Assembly (NCBI RefSeq): GCF_005047655.1
Contig: NZ_SUKF01000008.1
Coordinates: forward strand, 124,001-188,000
DNA length: 64,000 nt
Direction: 5' to 3'
Source of the DNA: Sinimarinibacterium arenosum
Lineage (GTDB): Bacteria > Pseudomonadota > Gammaproteobacteria > Nevskiales > Nevskiaceae
This document shows, piece after piece, positions 45,028 to 56,897 of this stretch. A model generated the notes under the pieces. It was not told where the DNA came from. It ran no database searches and saw nothing but the letters and a program-made list of their open reading frames with translations. The position numbers were made by a program, and so were the translations under genes. Within the stretch, counting starts at the first letter, position 1; each line of letters starts with the position of its first letter.

Positions 45028-45043
45028 CTGTCCAAATGGACAG
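45028..45043. promoter_or_regulatory. LexA-box-like palindrome upstream of intI
   Basis: The site reads CTGT-N8-ACAG (CTGTCCAAATGGACAG), an exact match to the gammaproteobacterial LexA consensus, inside a perfect 22-base palindrome (45025-45046). It is 60 bases upstream of the intI start, where the intI promoter should lie. SOS control of integron integrases is known in several integrons. The palindrome is followed by a T run (45047-45054), so a terminator reading on the plus strand was considered but nothing upstream needs one. Confidence 0.7.
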
Positions 45044-45102
45044 GTAGTTTTTTTATCACCGCTGAGGCACCCTCCCTGACATCGGTATAAATCTAGTTGG
45101 GC
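45044..45102 (+). other. Putative attI site
   Basis: The region between the intI promoter and the first cassette ends in the core site GTTGGGC (45096-45102), where the first cassette would join. The boundary on the left is arbitrary. A TATAAA at 45086-45091 could be the -10 of a cassette promoter, but no matching -35 is evident. The core's complement (GCCCAAC) recurs as the first bases of the following attC, as expected. Confidence 0.75.
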
Positions 45103-45105
45103 GTC

Positions 45106-45363
45106 ATGAACAGAATGGCCAAATCTGTGACATCTGGCACGGTTGCTGGCCTCGCGGTGTTCGTCGTGGCTTTCGTTCACAACTACCGCGAACTACAAGC
45201 CCATCAACCGGGCGTCGTGCCTCTTGATCAAGCTACAAGCTTTCCTCCGTCTGCGGCATGGATTGTGGCCGCTCCATGGGGCATAGCAGTGTTTGCGGTC
45301 GTTCTTGCGGGGGCGGCCATCGTTCAGCTGGCTCTTGCCAGAAAAGCGCATAAGGGGGCGTAA
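45106..45363 (+). CDS. Cassette 1: hypothetical membrane protein
   Basis: The 85-residue product begins at an ATG four bases after the attI core. It has two hydrophobic segments (VAGLAVFVVAFVHNY and GIAVFAVVLAGAAIVQLALA) with a Pro-rich stretch between. I do not recognise it. Lower GC and codon use than the flanking chromosome fit a cassette of foreign origin. It has no promoter of its own that I can see and should depend on transcription from attI. Ends eight bases before its attC. Confidence 0.7.
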   Translation: MNRMAKSVTSGTVAGLAVFVVAFVHNYRELQAHQPGVVPLDQATSFPPSAAWIVAAPWGIAVFAVVLAGAAIVQLALARKAHKGA

Positions 45364-45370
45364 TCATGTC

Positions 45371-45442
45371 GCCCAACCATTGCTTCCATCCGACCGGCCA
45401 CTCGCTGCGCTCGCGGCCGGCGGCTGAAGCTGGGCGTTAGAG
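45371..45442 (+). other. attC site of cassette 1
   Basis: Begins GCCCAAC (R'') and ends with core GTTAGAG. The first sequence is the exact complement of GTTGGGC at the start of cassette 1. The 72-base inside contains a large imperfect inverted repeat (CTCGCTGCGCTCGCGGCCGG region), as needed for the folded site. Confidence 0.88.
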
Positions 45443-45449
45443 CCCAGAA

Positions 45450-45920
45450 ATGAAATGGCGCGAGCCGTGGAAGGCCGTATTAAGATCGCAGGGGCGTTTT
45501 ACCTTGCGTTCCATTGAACTGGTGAAGCACTGCGTTGCTTGGTGCGCTGTGCTTCTGGCCCTATCTCTCCTTGCGGGGATCTCAAGTAAGGGTTTTACCC
45601 TTCAAGCGCTGTCTCAAATCTGGCTCGTCATCCCATTTGGGCTATTTTTGGGCACATTCTTGTACATACTGGCGTGGTTTAGCCCCAGCGCAATATCGTC
45701 CGGACCCAGAGGCATTGTCAGAGCCAGGGGCGATGCTAGGACGCTTTATCCGTGGGCCGCCATCACACATTACGAATTCATTGATGAGCCATATGGAAAA
45801 GCCCTGAAACTTGTGCTCAACACCCAGGAAGTCAAACTATTTGTTCCTCCCACCCTGGACATAACATCGGTGCTCAAGGAGCTAAAAGATGAAACCAGCA
45901 GAGCACGTTCTGGGCTCTAA
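45450..45920 (+). CDS. Cassette 2: hypothetical membrane protein
   Basis: The 156-residue protein has two N-terminal membrane helices (CVAWCAVLLALSLLAGISS and IWLVIPFGLFLGTFLYILAW), then a small soluble domain (LYPWAAITHYEFIDEPYG, LVLNTQEVKLFVPP). Unrecognised. Its stop codon lies inside the R'' of its attC, as is common in cassettes. The start ATG follows the attC core by a few bases. Length and composition are typical of cassette genes without known function. Confidence 0.7.
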   Translation: MKWREPWKAVLRSQGRFTLRSIELVKHCVAWCAVLLALSLLAGISSKGFTLQALSQIWLVIPFGLFLGTFLYILAWFSPSAISSGPRGIVRARGDARTLYPWAAITHYEFIDEPYGKALKLVLNTQEVKLFVPPTLDITSVLKELKDETSRARSGL

Positions 45921-45983
45921 CAACGCGCTCCAGGGCGACGACCTCGCCTCCGGCTCGGTCGCGCCTGAGCGCGGGCGTTATAA
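45914..45983 (+). other. attC site of cassette 2
   Basis: R'' is GCTCTAAC, the exact complement of the GTTAGAGC that starts cassette 2; the core is GTTATAA at 45977-45983. Contains the stem region with CTCGCCTCCGGCTCGG between. Confidence 0.88.
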
Positions 45984-46001
45984 GTCACTGGAGAGAACAG
46001 T

Positions 46002-46568
46002 TTGATCCCCGACCAAGAAGAGCCGAGCACCTTCGGCTATGTCGTTGCCGCCTTCTCGTTCGTTCCTGGCATCGGAATCCTAATTGGACTGGTGGTCTGC
46101 CTTAGGGGCCTCATTTCCAAAGCGCCGAGCGCTAAGAAGCTTGCCCGCATCGCGCTCGGCGGCATTGCCTTCAACATCGTCATCTACTCAGCACTCTTCT
46201 ATTTTGGCTTTGCCAAACGCGGCGGTGTCTACGACGATCTACGGGCCAAGATGGCCGCAAGCAACCTCACCACTCTTGTTCAGGCTATCGAGTTCTACAA
46301 TGTTCAGAATGGGCGCTACCCGGATACCTTGCAGACCCTTCAGAAGTCATTGCCAAAAGACTCGCTGGTCTTTGTGTTCGACCCAACAGATGTGAAGCTT
46401 AGTGGCCAACCCCGTTTTTTCTACTACGAGCTCCTTGATCCGCAGCACTACTATCTCCGCAGCGTTGGCCCAGACGGCGTTCCGTTTACGGCCGATGACA
46501 TTGTGCCGAACCTGAGCGCCCCGCCGGGCGGCAATGTCGGCTTGCTGATTGAGCGTGAAAAGAAGTGA
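46002..46568 (+). CDS. Cassette 3: membrane protein with GspG-like C-terminal domain
   Basis: The 188-residue product starts at a TTG preceded by GAGAG. Residues about 10-75 contain two hydrophobic helices (GYVVAAFSFVPGIGILIGLV and FNIVIYSALFYFGFA). The C-terminal part resembles the type II secretion major pseudopilin domain (MAASNLTTLVQAIEFYNVQN, FYYELLDPQHYYLRSVGPDG followed by TADDI). A normal prepilin leader with its cleavage site is absent, so it is not a classical pseudopilin; probably an unusual membrane-anchored relative. Cassette-borne and promoterless. Confidence 0.72.
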   Translation: MIPDQEEPSTFGYVVAAFSFVPGIGILIGLVVCLRGLISKAPSAKKLARIALGGIAFNIVIYSALFYFGFAKRGGVYDDLRAKMAASNLTTLVQAIEFYNVQNGRYPDTLQTLQKSLPKDSLVFVFDPTDVKLSGQPRFFYYELLDPQHYYLRSVGPDGVPFTADDIVPNLSAPPGGNVGLLIEREKK

Positions 46569-46569
46569 C

Positions 46570-46641
46570 TTATAACAAGGTGTTCCACGCGACGGTCCTC
46601 GCCCTGCGGGCTCGGCCCGCGCGTGAACACCGGCGTTAGAG
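46570..46641 (+). other. attC site of cassette 3
   Basis: R'' ends in TTATAAC; the 13 bases up to it (AGTGACTTATAAC) are the exact complement of the 13 bases beginning this cassette (GTTATAAGTCACT). Core GTTAGAG at 46635-46641. The extended match makes the cassette boundary certain. Confidence 0.92.
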
Positions 46642-46647
46642 GTGCTT

Positions 46648-46966
46648 ATGAAGTCTCTCGCAGTCCTAACCTCGCTACTGGCGGCCGCCTTGCTTGCCTA
46701 CGCGGTTTGGCGCGCTGACTTTGTAATTGCCTTCGCTCATGGTGACCCCACGATCGACCACGTCGCAAAGACCCTTGAGTCGGCCAAGGACCCTGACCTA
46801 CTTAATATCTCTGCGGTAGCCCAAGCCCAACTTGCGAGCAAATGGTCAAAGATTGCGGGTAAATACATCCTTCTATTCCACTGCTCGCTCGCCGCTCTGG
46901 CGATTTCTTTGCTCGCCGTTGCCGCGCTTCTCTGGCGCACCTCTAACAATTCATTCAAGCCGAAGC
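46648..46966 (+). pseudogene. Cassette 4: membrane protein, 3' end displaced by IS insertion
   Basis: Starts at ATG 46648 after GTG 46642 in the same frame. About 106 residues remain: two hydrophobic helices (LAVLTSLLAAALLAYAVW and LLFHCSLAALAISLLAVAALL) around a soluble loop. The ancestral frame would have run through the attC (reading SNNSFKPK then a stop about eight codons later, inside the attC arm). The IS has replaced that end, so the open frame now continues into the transposase OrfA. Only the extreme C-terminus of the cassette protein is changed, so it could still function. Confidence 0.7.
46941..46966 (+). other. attC site of cassette 4, left half
   Basis: R'' CTCTAAC (extended GCACCTCTAAC is the exact complement of the cassette start GTTAGAGGTGC) followed by AATTCATTCAAGCCGAAGC. 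Interrupted by the IS after AGC at 46964-46966. Confidence 0.9.
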
Positions 46967-46994
46967 GACGGTTCCTACGGTTTGGTGGACACCC
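46967..46994 (+). repeat. Left terminal inverted repeat of the IS
   Basis: Matches the right end (reverse complement) at 20 of 28 bases: the terminal GA, TTCCTACG and GTGGACACCC. The central five bases differ. Confidence 0.8.
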
Positions 46995-47020
46995 TGAACT
47001 AACCCTTCAGGAGTCCTCAG

Positions 47021-47376
47021 ATGCCGAAACCAGGTCCAAAACGACGTATCGATACAGCCGTGAATTCAAAGCCACCGCGGTTCGGCTGAGCCAGCTATCG
47101 GGAGTGTTGGTTAACGATGTTGCCGCCTCGCTTGCCATTCATCCGTACATGCTGTCTCGTTGGCGTAAGCAAGCACGAGAGGGCCTGATCGTGACCAAGG
47201 GCGTCGCCGTAGACAAAGAAGTAGCCGCTGAGCTCAAGGAGCTGCGCCGTGTGAAGAAGGCGTACGAGCAGCTGAAGATCGAGCACGACCTTTTAAAAAA
47301 AGCGATCGTCTTCACTTCCGAACGAAAAGCGAAATCTTCGCGTACATCCAAAGCCGACAAGGGGAACACTCCGTGA
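47021..47376 (+). CDS. IS3 transposase OrfA (start region apparently frameshifted)
   Basis: The frame contains [20 protein letters not shown] and [16 protein letters not shown], the helix-turn-helix of IS3 OrfA, and a leucine-zipper-like stretch ([20 protein letters not shown]). The only ATG near the expected start (47021) is one base out of frame: one more A in its AAA run would read [17 protein letters not shown]. So this copy may have lost a base, and no in-frame start of its own is left; translation would depend on the cassette gene upstream, with which it is in frame. Confidence 0.75.
47295..47302 (+). promoter_or_regulatory. Programmed -1 frameshift site (A7G) of the IS transposase
   Basis: Seven As and a G lie at the end of the orfA leucine-zipper region. 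Shifting -1 here continues as [20 protein letters not shown] and joins orfB in frame, the standard way IS3 elements make OrfAB. Confidence 0.75.
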
Positions 47377-48182
47377 GGCAGATGTGCCGAATCTTCGGCG
47401 TCAGCTCCAGCGGCTACTACGCCTGGAACAGCAGGCCGTTGAGTGAGCGCGCCAAGGGTGACCAGGTACTGTTGGAGCAGGTCCGGCACGCACACCGATG
47501 CAGCGATGAAACCTACGGCAGCCCGCGAGTCCATGAGCAACTCAAGCGAGAAGGAATCGGGATCGGTCGCCGAAGAATCGAGCGTCTCATGCGGGAGAAC
47601 GGCATCCAGGCGTGCTCGACGAAGTTGTACAAGCGCATCCCCGGCATCGGCCGCTTCTTCATCAGCGGCGACAACAAGATCCACAACCTGAAGATCGATC
47701 GGCCGGACCAGGTCTGGGTCGGTGACGTGACGTATCTCAAGGTCGCCGGAAGCTGGCGTTATCTGGCGACGGTCATGGACCGCTATTCGCGGCGCCTGAT
47801 CGGCTGGGCGATCGGTCTGGAAAAGACAGCAGCACTCACGGGGCGTGCCCTGATGTCGGCACTCAGGCAGAGACACCCGGCGAGCCGGGTCATCTTCCAC
47901 ACGGATCGTGGCGTGGAGTATCTGGCCGCTGAATTTCGAAAGAAGCTATCCGCCGCCGGTGTGGATCAAAGCGTGAACCGTCCTCGTCGAATAACCGACA
48001 ACGCGCACATGGAGTCCTGGAACAAATCCATGAAGTCCGACATGTATCACCGCAGAACCTTCAGCACCGACAAGGAACTGCGCCATGCCCTTCGTGAATA
48101 TCTCGATTTCTACAATACCCGACGTTTACACTCATCTCTCGGGTACCGAACACCAGTGGAGTTTGAAGCGCTGTGCAGCTAA
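47373..48182 (+). CDS. IS3 transposase OrfB, DDE catalytic subunit
   Basis: The 269-residue frame as listed begins at a GTG; the true product is probably OrfAB from the frameshift upstream. Domains: HTH_21-like ([16 protein letters not shown] reads [16 protein letters not shown]), then the RNaseH-type catalytic core with D in [10 protein letters not shown] in [11 protein letters not shown] and E in [15 protein letters not shown], followed by [20 protein letters not shown]. All three acidic residues are present, so it looks able to catalyse transposition, subject to the OrfA defect. Confidence 0.93.
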   Translation: MRQMCRIFGVSSSGYYAWNSRPLSERAKGDQVLLEQVRHAHRCSDETYGSPRVHEQLKREGIGIGRRRIERLMRENGIQACSTKLYKRIPGIGRFFISGDNKIHNLKIDRPDQVWVGDVTYLKVAGSWRYLATVMDRYSRRLIGWAIGLEKTAALTGRALMSALRQRHPASRVIFHTDRGVEYLAAEFRKKLSAAGVDQSVNRPRRITDNAHMESWNKSMKSDMYHRRTFSTDKELRHALREYLDFYNTRRLHSSLGYRTPVEFEALCS

Positions 48183-48188
48183 CCAACG

Positions 48189-48216
48189 GGTGTCCACTTT
48201 TTCGTAGGAAGTCTCA
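48189..48216 (-). repeat. Right terminal inverted repeat of the IS
   Basis: Counterpart of the left repeat at 46967-46994, in reverse orientation, ending next to the AGC duplication. Confidence 0.8.
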
Positions 48217-48253
48217 GCCGCTTCGCGGCTCGGCTTAATTCAGGCGTTGGGCG
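48217..48253 (+). other. attC site of cassette 4, right half
   Basis: Starts with the duplicated AGC (48217-48219), then the hairpin CGCTTCGCGGCTCGGCTTAAT to the core GTTGGGC (48247-48253). Joined to the left half after removing the IS and one AGC copy, it rebuilds a canonical attC of 60 bases. Confidence 0.9.
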
Positions 48254-48275
48254 CCATCGAAGAGCAAGGGCTTAG

Positions 48276-48680
48276 TCAAGCGATTAGTTGGCAGCAAATC
48301 CAAAAAATCATGCCCACCTGCGCGAGGAAGAACGTGGCACGTAACAGCACGAACGCTGGCGCAGTGCTGATTACGTGTGACACGCTCTGGCCCATGCGTG
48401 CGACCAAGATGAAGATCGCGAGACCATCTACCACAGCACTCTTGCCCATCAGCGCAGCGATCACTACGACTGCAGCGAAGAGCGGAAAGTTTTCTACGCA
48501 GTTCAGGTGTGCGCCTTTGGCACGGACCATGAAGGGCGGGTCTCGGTTGACCTCGGTGCGCTCCCAATCAGCGAACTTGCGATCACCAAGCATCGCCATC
48601 GGGACGCGGGGAAAAGCGTAGGCTAGCGTCAGCACTTGCATCCAGACCACGTACAGCAGTACAGCGATGAATCCCGTCAC
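48276..48680 (-). CDS. Cassette 5: MAPEG-family membrane protein, reverse orientation
   Basis: The 134-residue protein has four hydrophobic helices (FIAVLLYVVWMQVLTLAYAF, FPLFAAVVVIAALMGKS, LAIFILVARMGQSVSHVIS, LLRATFFLAQVGMIFWICCQ) and the MAPEG pattern of NCVENFPLFAAVVV, seen in glutathione-linked membrane enzymes. It is encoded against the direction of the array, so it must use its own promoter, probably in 48681-48789. Such reversed cassettes are known but are a minority. Confidence 0.82.
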   Translation of the reverse strand: MTGFIAVLLYVVWMQVLTLAYAFPRVPMAMLGDRKFADWERTEVNRDPPFMVRAKGAHLNCVENFPLFAAVVVIAALMGKSAVVDGLAIFILVARMGQSVSHVISTAPAFVLLRATFFLAQVGMIFWICCQLIA

Positions 48681-48789
48681 GGGTTACTCCCTGTTTATTG
48701 GATTGGGAGAAGCGGTTACGCACTGAGCCCGCCAACAGATGCAACATTCGTGGTCGTAGATTTGCGGAGGGAAGAAATATGAAGATGGT

Positions 48790-48868
48790 GCCCAACAACA
48801 CGTTCCACTCCGACGTCCCAGCCGCCGCTTCGCGGCAGCCGGGCCGCGGGTGAACTTGGGCGTTGGGC
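48790..48868 (+). other. attC site of cassette 5
   Basis: R'' GCCCAAC (48790-48796), complement of the GTTGGGC starting cassette 5; core GTTGGGC at 48862-48868; stem region with GCCGCCGCTTCGCGGCAGCC. Confidence 0.9.
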
Positions 48869-48883
48869 ATCAAGGAGAGTGCG

Positions 48884-49198
48884 GTGATTAGAGCGATGAT
48901 TGTTACGTTGCTAGCCGTCGGAACAACTGGGTGCGCTACTGGCGAGGTCATACACAACTACAGAGAGGGCGCCCCCTTCTTCTTTGCCGGCACACGTCTT
49001 GATCTGGCCTCGCTCGTTGAAGATGAAGTTCAGTTGGAGCAATTTAGGAAATATGGAATGGATGCTCCACGGTATCCGCTGCTTGATCTGCCGTTTAGCG
49101 CTGCCACCGACGCGGTCATATCGTTTCCATGGCTTGTAACAAACAATACGTCAGCGTTTGATGGGCTTTCACGCTCATACAAAAAGGCTCAGAAGTGA
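48884..49198 (+). CDS. Cassette 6: YceK/DUF1375-like lipoprotein
   Basis: The 104-residue lipoprotein starts at GTG 48884, chosen because AAGGAG (48872-48877) lies six bases upstream. Lipobox GTTGCATGE gives an acylated cysteine near residue 16. The body has FAGTRLDLASLVEDE and LLDLPFSAATDAVISFPWL, the pattern of the YceK/DUF1375 family of small envelope lipoproteins of unknown function. Short cassette gene ending seven bases before its attC. Confidence 0.72.
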   Translation: MIRAMIVTLLAVGTTGCATGEVIHNYREGAPFFFAGTRLDLASLVEDEVQLEQFRKYGMDAPRYPLLDLPFSAATDAVISFPWLVTNNTSAFDGLSRSYKKAQK

Positions 49199-49205
49199 CA
49201 CTTGT

Positions 49206-49277
49206 GCCCAACCAACGCTTCCACCCGACGTACCACTCGCTACGCTCGCGGCGGTCGGCTGAAGCGCGGCGTTGGGC
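49206..49277 (+). other. attC site of cassette 6
   Basis: R'' GCCCAAC (49206-49212) and core GTTGGGC (49271-49277), separated by the stem-forming stretch with ACTCGCTACGCTCGCGG. The extended flanks (CTTGTGCCCAAC vs GTTGGGCATCAAG) also pair. Confidence 0.9.
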
Positions 49278-49288
49278 GTCAAGAAATC

Positions 49289-49549
49289 ATGGATAGCCGC
49301 GTAGCAGAATTTCAGCAGATGCTTCGGGCGGCCCTTGATGAGGCCAAGGCCGCAGGGCTGGTGAATGCTGCATCGCAATTGGAATTTCGCGCATTTGCAG
49401 CTTACACCACTTCATCTGAGCTTCTGGGTGAGACAGGCGTCGCCATCAAAGAGTTTTTGCAGACGGCGGGTCCCGCCATTCCGCCTCTCGTCGTTGTTAA
49501 ATTAAATCTTTGCCTTACAGAGGTGCGCAAAGTATGGCCGCGTATATGA
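49289..49549 (+). CDS. Cassette 7: small hypothetical protein
   Basis: The 86-residue soluble protein starts MDSRVAEFQQMLRAALDEAK after AAGAAA and is mostly helical (LRAALDEAKAAGLVNAASQLEFRAFAAY). No signal peptide or TM. Unrecognised; small helical proteins like this are frequent in integron cassettes. Ends ten bases before its attC. Confidence 0.65.
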   Translation: MDSRVAEFQQMLRAALDEAKAAGLVNAASQLEFRAFAAYTTSSELLGETGVAIKEFLQTAGPAIPPLVVVKLNLCLTEVRKVWPRI

Positions 49550-49559
49550 AGGAGCTGCT

Positions 49560-49637
49560 GCCCAACCGAGCACTCCAGCCGACGTATTTGCCTCCGCTTC
49601 GCTACGGCAAATCCGCGGCTGAAGGTTGGCGTTGGGC
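49560..49637 (+). other. attC site of cassette 7
   Basis: R'' GCCCAAC (49560-49566), core GTTGGGC (49631-49637), with a long inner stem (TATTTGCCTCC with GGCAAATCCGC). Confidence 0.9.
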
Positions 49638-49737
49638 TCATTTCAGTTGCATCAAGTGCGTCGATGTCCGGTCTCATTGAGATTCCTCGTATCAATACTG
49701 TGGTGCACTGACTAAATCAAAGAGATGGAGGGGATGG

Positions 49738-50274
49738 ATGAAACGAATTTGGTTCGTATCGGCAGCATGGTGTTTCGCTTTTCTAGCGGGATGCGGCGGA
49801 GGAGGCGGGGGTGATGATGCCATCTGTCAGTCGATCGTTTCCTCGAGTGGTTCCGGAGCTGTTAATTCGCGTTCAACTGGCTTAACGGTGGACAACGAAG
49901 GCCTCGCATTTGATGGCGATTTGGGAAGTGCGGCTCAGATGTATTCAATTACAGGGTCAGGAAACGCCGTTTTCGAGGCAACTGGCCGAACGGCTAACGG
50001 TGGGTTTGCTGGCGTTCTGTTGAAGCTGCCGGCTGGGCAGGTTACACAGGTCAGCGTGACCGCTCTTCAAGACGGAAATGTGGCCGCATCAGGCACCGCT
50101 GGTACAGACTCAAATAATTCGCAAGTCTGTCCAGGGCGGTGCCAGCGTAAAGACGGCTTTACGTTTTTTGGCATCCCGGTTAGCGGAGCTTTTGACACTA
50201 TCCAAGCCAGCATCCAGATATCGGGAACGACGGAAGATACTTTGGTATACGAGCTGTGCACTCAAGGCTCGTAG
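49738..50274 (+). CDS. Cassette 8: lipoprotein with glycine-rich N-terminus
   Basis: The 178-residue lipoprotein has lipobox LAGC followed by six glycines (CGGGGGGDDAICQ). The remainder is a Gly/Ser/Thr-rich, beta-type domain (GTAGTDSNNSQVC, QVSVTALQDGNVAASG) with four further cysteines. Not recognised beyond being secreted. About 100 bases separate the attC core and the ATG, and the start follows GGAGGGG. Resembles in style, not in sequence, the poly-Gly lipoprotein at 35489-36688. Confidence 0.72.
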   Translation: MKRIWFVSAAWCFAFLAGCGGGGGGDDAICQSIVSSSGSGAVNSRSTGLTVDNEGLAFDGDLGSAAQMYSITGSGNAVFEATGRTANGGFAGVLLKLPAGQVTQVSVTALQDGNVAASGTAGTDSNNSQVCPGRCQRKDGFTFFGIPVSGAFDTIQASIQISGTTEDTLVYELCTQGS

Positions 50275-50281
50275 CTCTGAG

Positions 50282-50380
50282 GCCCAACAAAGCGTTGCGG
50301 CGGACGTTTGACCCGCCGCCCATTTTTGCTGCCGCAAGAACGGACGTCGCCTCAAACGCCGCCGAACTCAGGCGTTAAGC
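50282..50380 (+). other. attC site of cassette 8, end of the array
   Basis: R'' GCCCAAC (50282-50288) and core GTTAAGC (50374-50380); the 99-base length and central CGGCGGACG/CGTCGCCTC stretch make it the longest attC here. Beyond it the chromosome resumes. Confidence 0.88.
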
Positions 50381-50414
50381 GGCAGACGCTGCAAGCAATG
50401 CATCAGCCAATGAA

Positions 50415-50444
50415 AAGGCCGGACGTTTTTCAACGTCCGGCCTT
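50415..50444 (-). terminator. Rho-independent terminator after gltD
   Basis: A 13-bp perfect inverted repeat (50415-50427 with 50432-50444) with a four-base loop. Read on the minus strand it is followed by TTTT. It lies 39 bases past the gltD stop and separates the gltBD operon from the cassette array. Confidence 0.8.
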
Positions 50445-50482
50445 GATGCTTTTGACAGCGTGCCGTTATGGATCAGCCGGCT

Positions 50483-56399
<5,917 letters not shown>

Positions 56400-56606
56400 T
56401 GTGCTCGCTCCGGTAGGACGCCCGGAATACGGGCATCGAAATCCAAACTCCCTGATCACAGGGGCGGAGCAGTGTGCAGCAGCGTAATGTTGCATCGCAA
56501 ACCGACCGCTGCCGGTGTGGTGGCATTTCGGGCGACTATTAATTGAATCATGTACTTATCGCGAGTAGGATATGGCCATCTACATGGCCATGACGCGCGA
56601 GCCCCA

Positions 56607-56867
56607 GTGAAATCCGTCTCTATCGCCCAAGCCAAGAATGCGCTGGCCGAGCTGCTGCATCAGGTCGAGGCGGGCGATCCGGTGCGGGTGACACGGCGCG
56701 GCCGACCCGTTGCGGTGATGGTTTCCGAAGCCGAGTTCGAGCGGCTGAAAACGGCGGCTGCGTCGGCCGCGGACTTCGGCGCCTGGGTCCACGCCTGGCG
56801 CGGGCGCTTGCCGGAGGCGTTCGAGGGTGTCAGCGCGGACGAACTGAACCGGTGGAGCGAATTCTGA
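56607..56867 (+). CDS. Phd/YefM-family antitoxin
   Basis: The 86-residue protein starts at a GTG giving the family N-terminus MKSVSIAQAKNALAELLHQV, followed by GDPVRVTRRGRPVAVMVSEAEFERL. It is a type II antitoxin that would bind the PIN protein and repress its own operon. An earlier ATG at 56550 is possible but less family-like. GTG use and lack of a clear ribosome site make the start uncertain. It lies 30 bases before the toxin gene. Confidence 0.85.
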   Translation: MKSVSIAQAKNALAELLHQVEAGDPVRVTRRGRPVAVMVSEAEFERLKTAAASAADFGAWVHAWRGRLPEAFEGVSADELNRWSEF

Positions 56868-56897
56868 ACAAGTACGGCATCGGGGTCTGAGTCCGCC

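Larger units (their letters stand above)
46967..48216 (+). mobile_element. IS3-family insertion sequence, 1250 bp, inside an attC
   Basis: Two-frame transposase (orfA/orfB) between imperfect terminal inverted repeats of 28 bp (46967-46994 and 48189-48216; 20 of 28 bases match, including TTCCTACG and GTGGACACCC). A 3-bp direct repeat AGC flanks it (46964-46966 and 48217-48219), a size seen in IS3-family insertions. The element carries no passenger gene. The exact ends are inferred from the target duplication plus restoration of the attC, which agree. Confidence 0.9.

Noticed and set aside
45025-45054. The palindrome with T run upstream of intI as a rho-independent terminator on the plus strand.
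   Set aside because: No plus-strand gene ends just before it; intI runs the other way. The exact CTGT-N8-ACAG match and position fit a LexA operator better.
48583-48957. Open frame of 124 codons on the minus strand across the attC of cassette 5.
   Set aside because: It is an alternate-frame shadow of the MAPEG gene and the attC, with no family similarity or start site.
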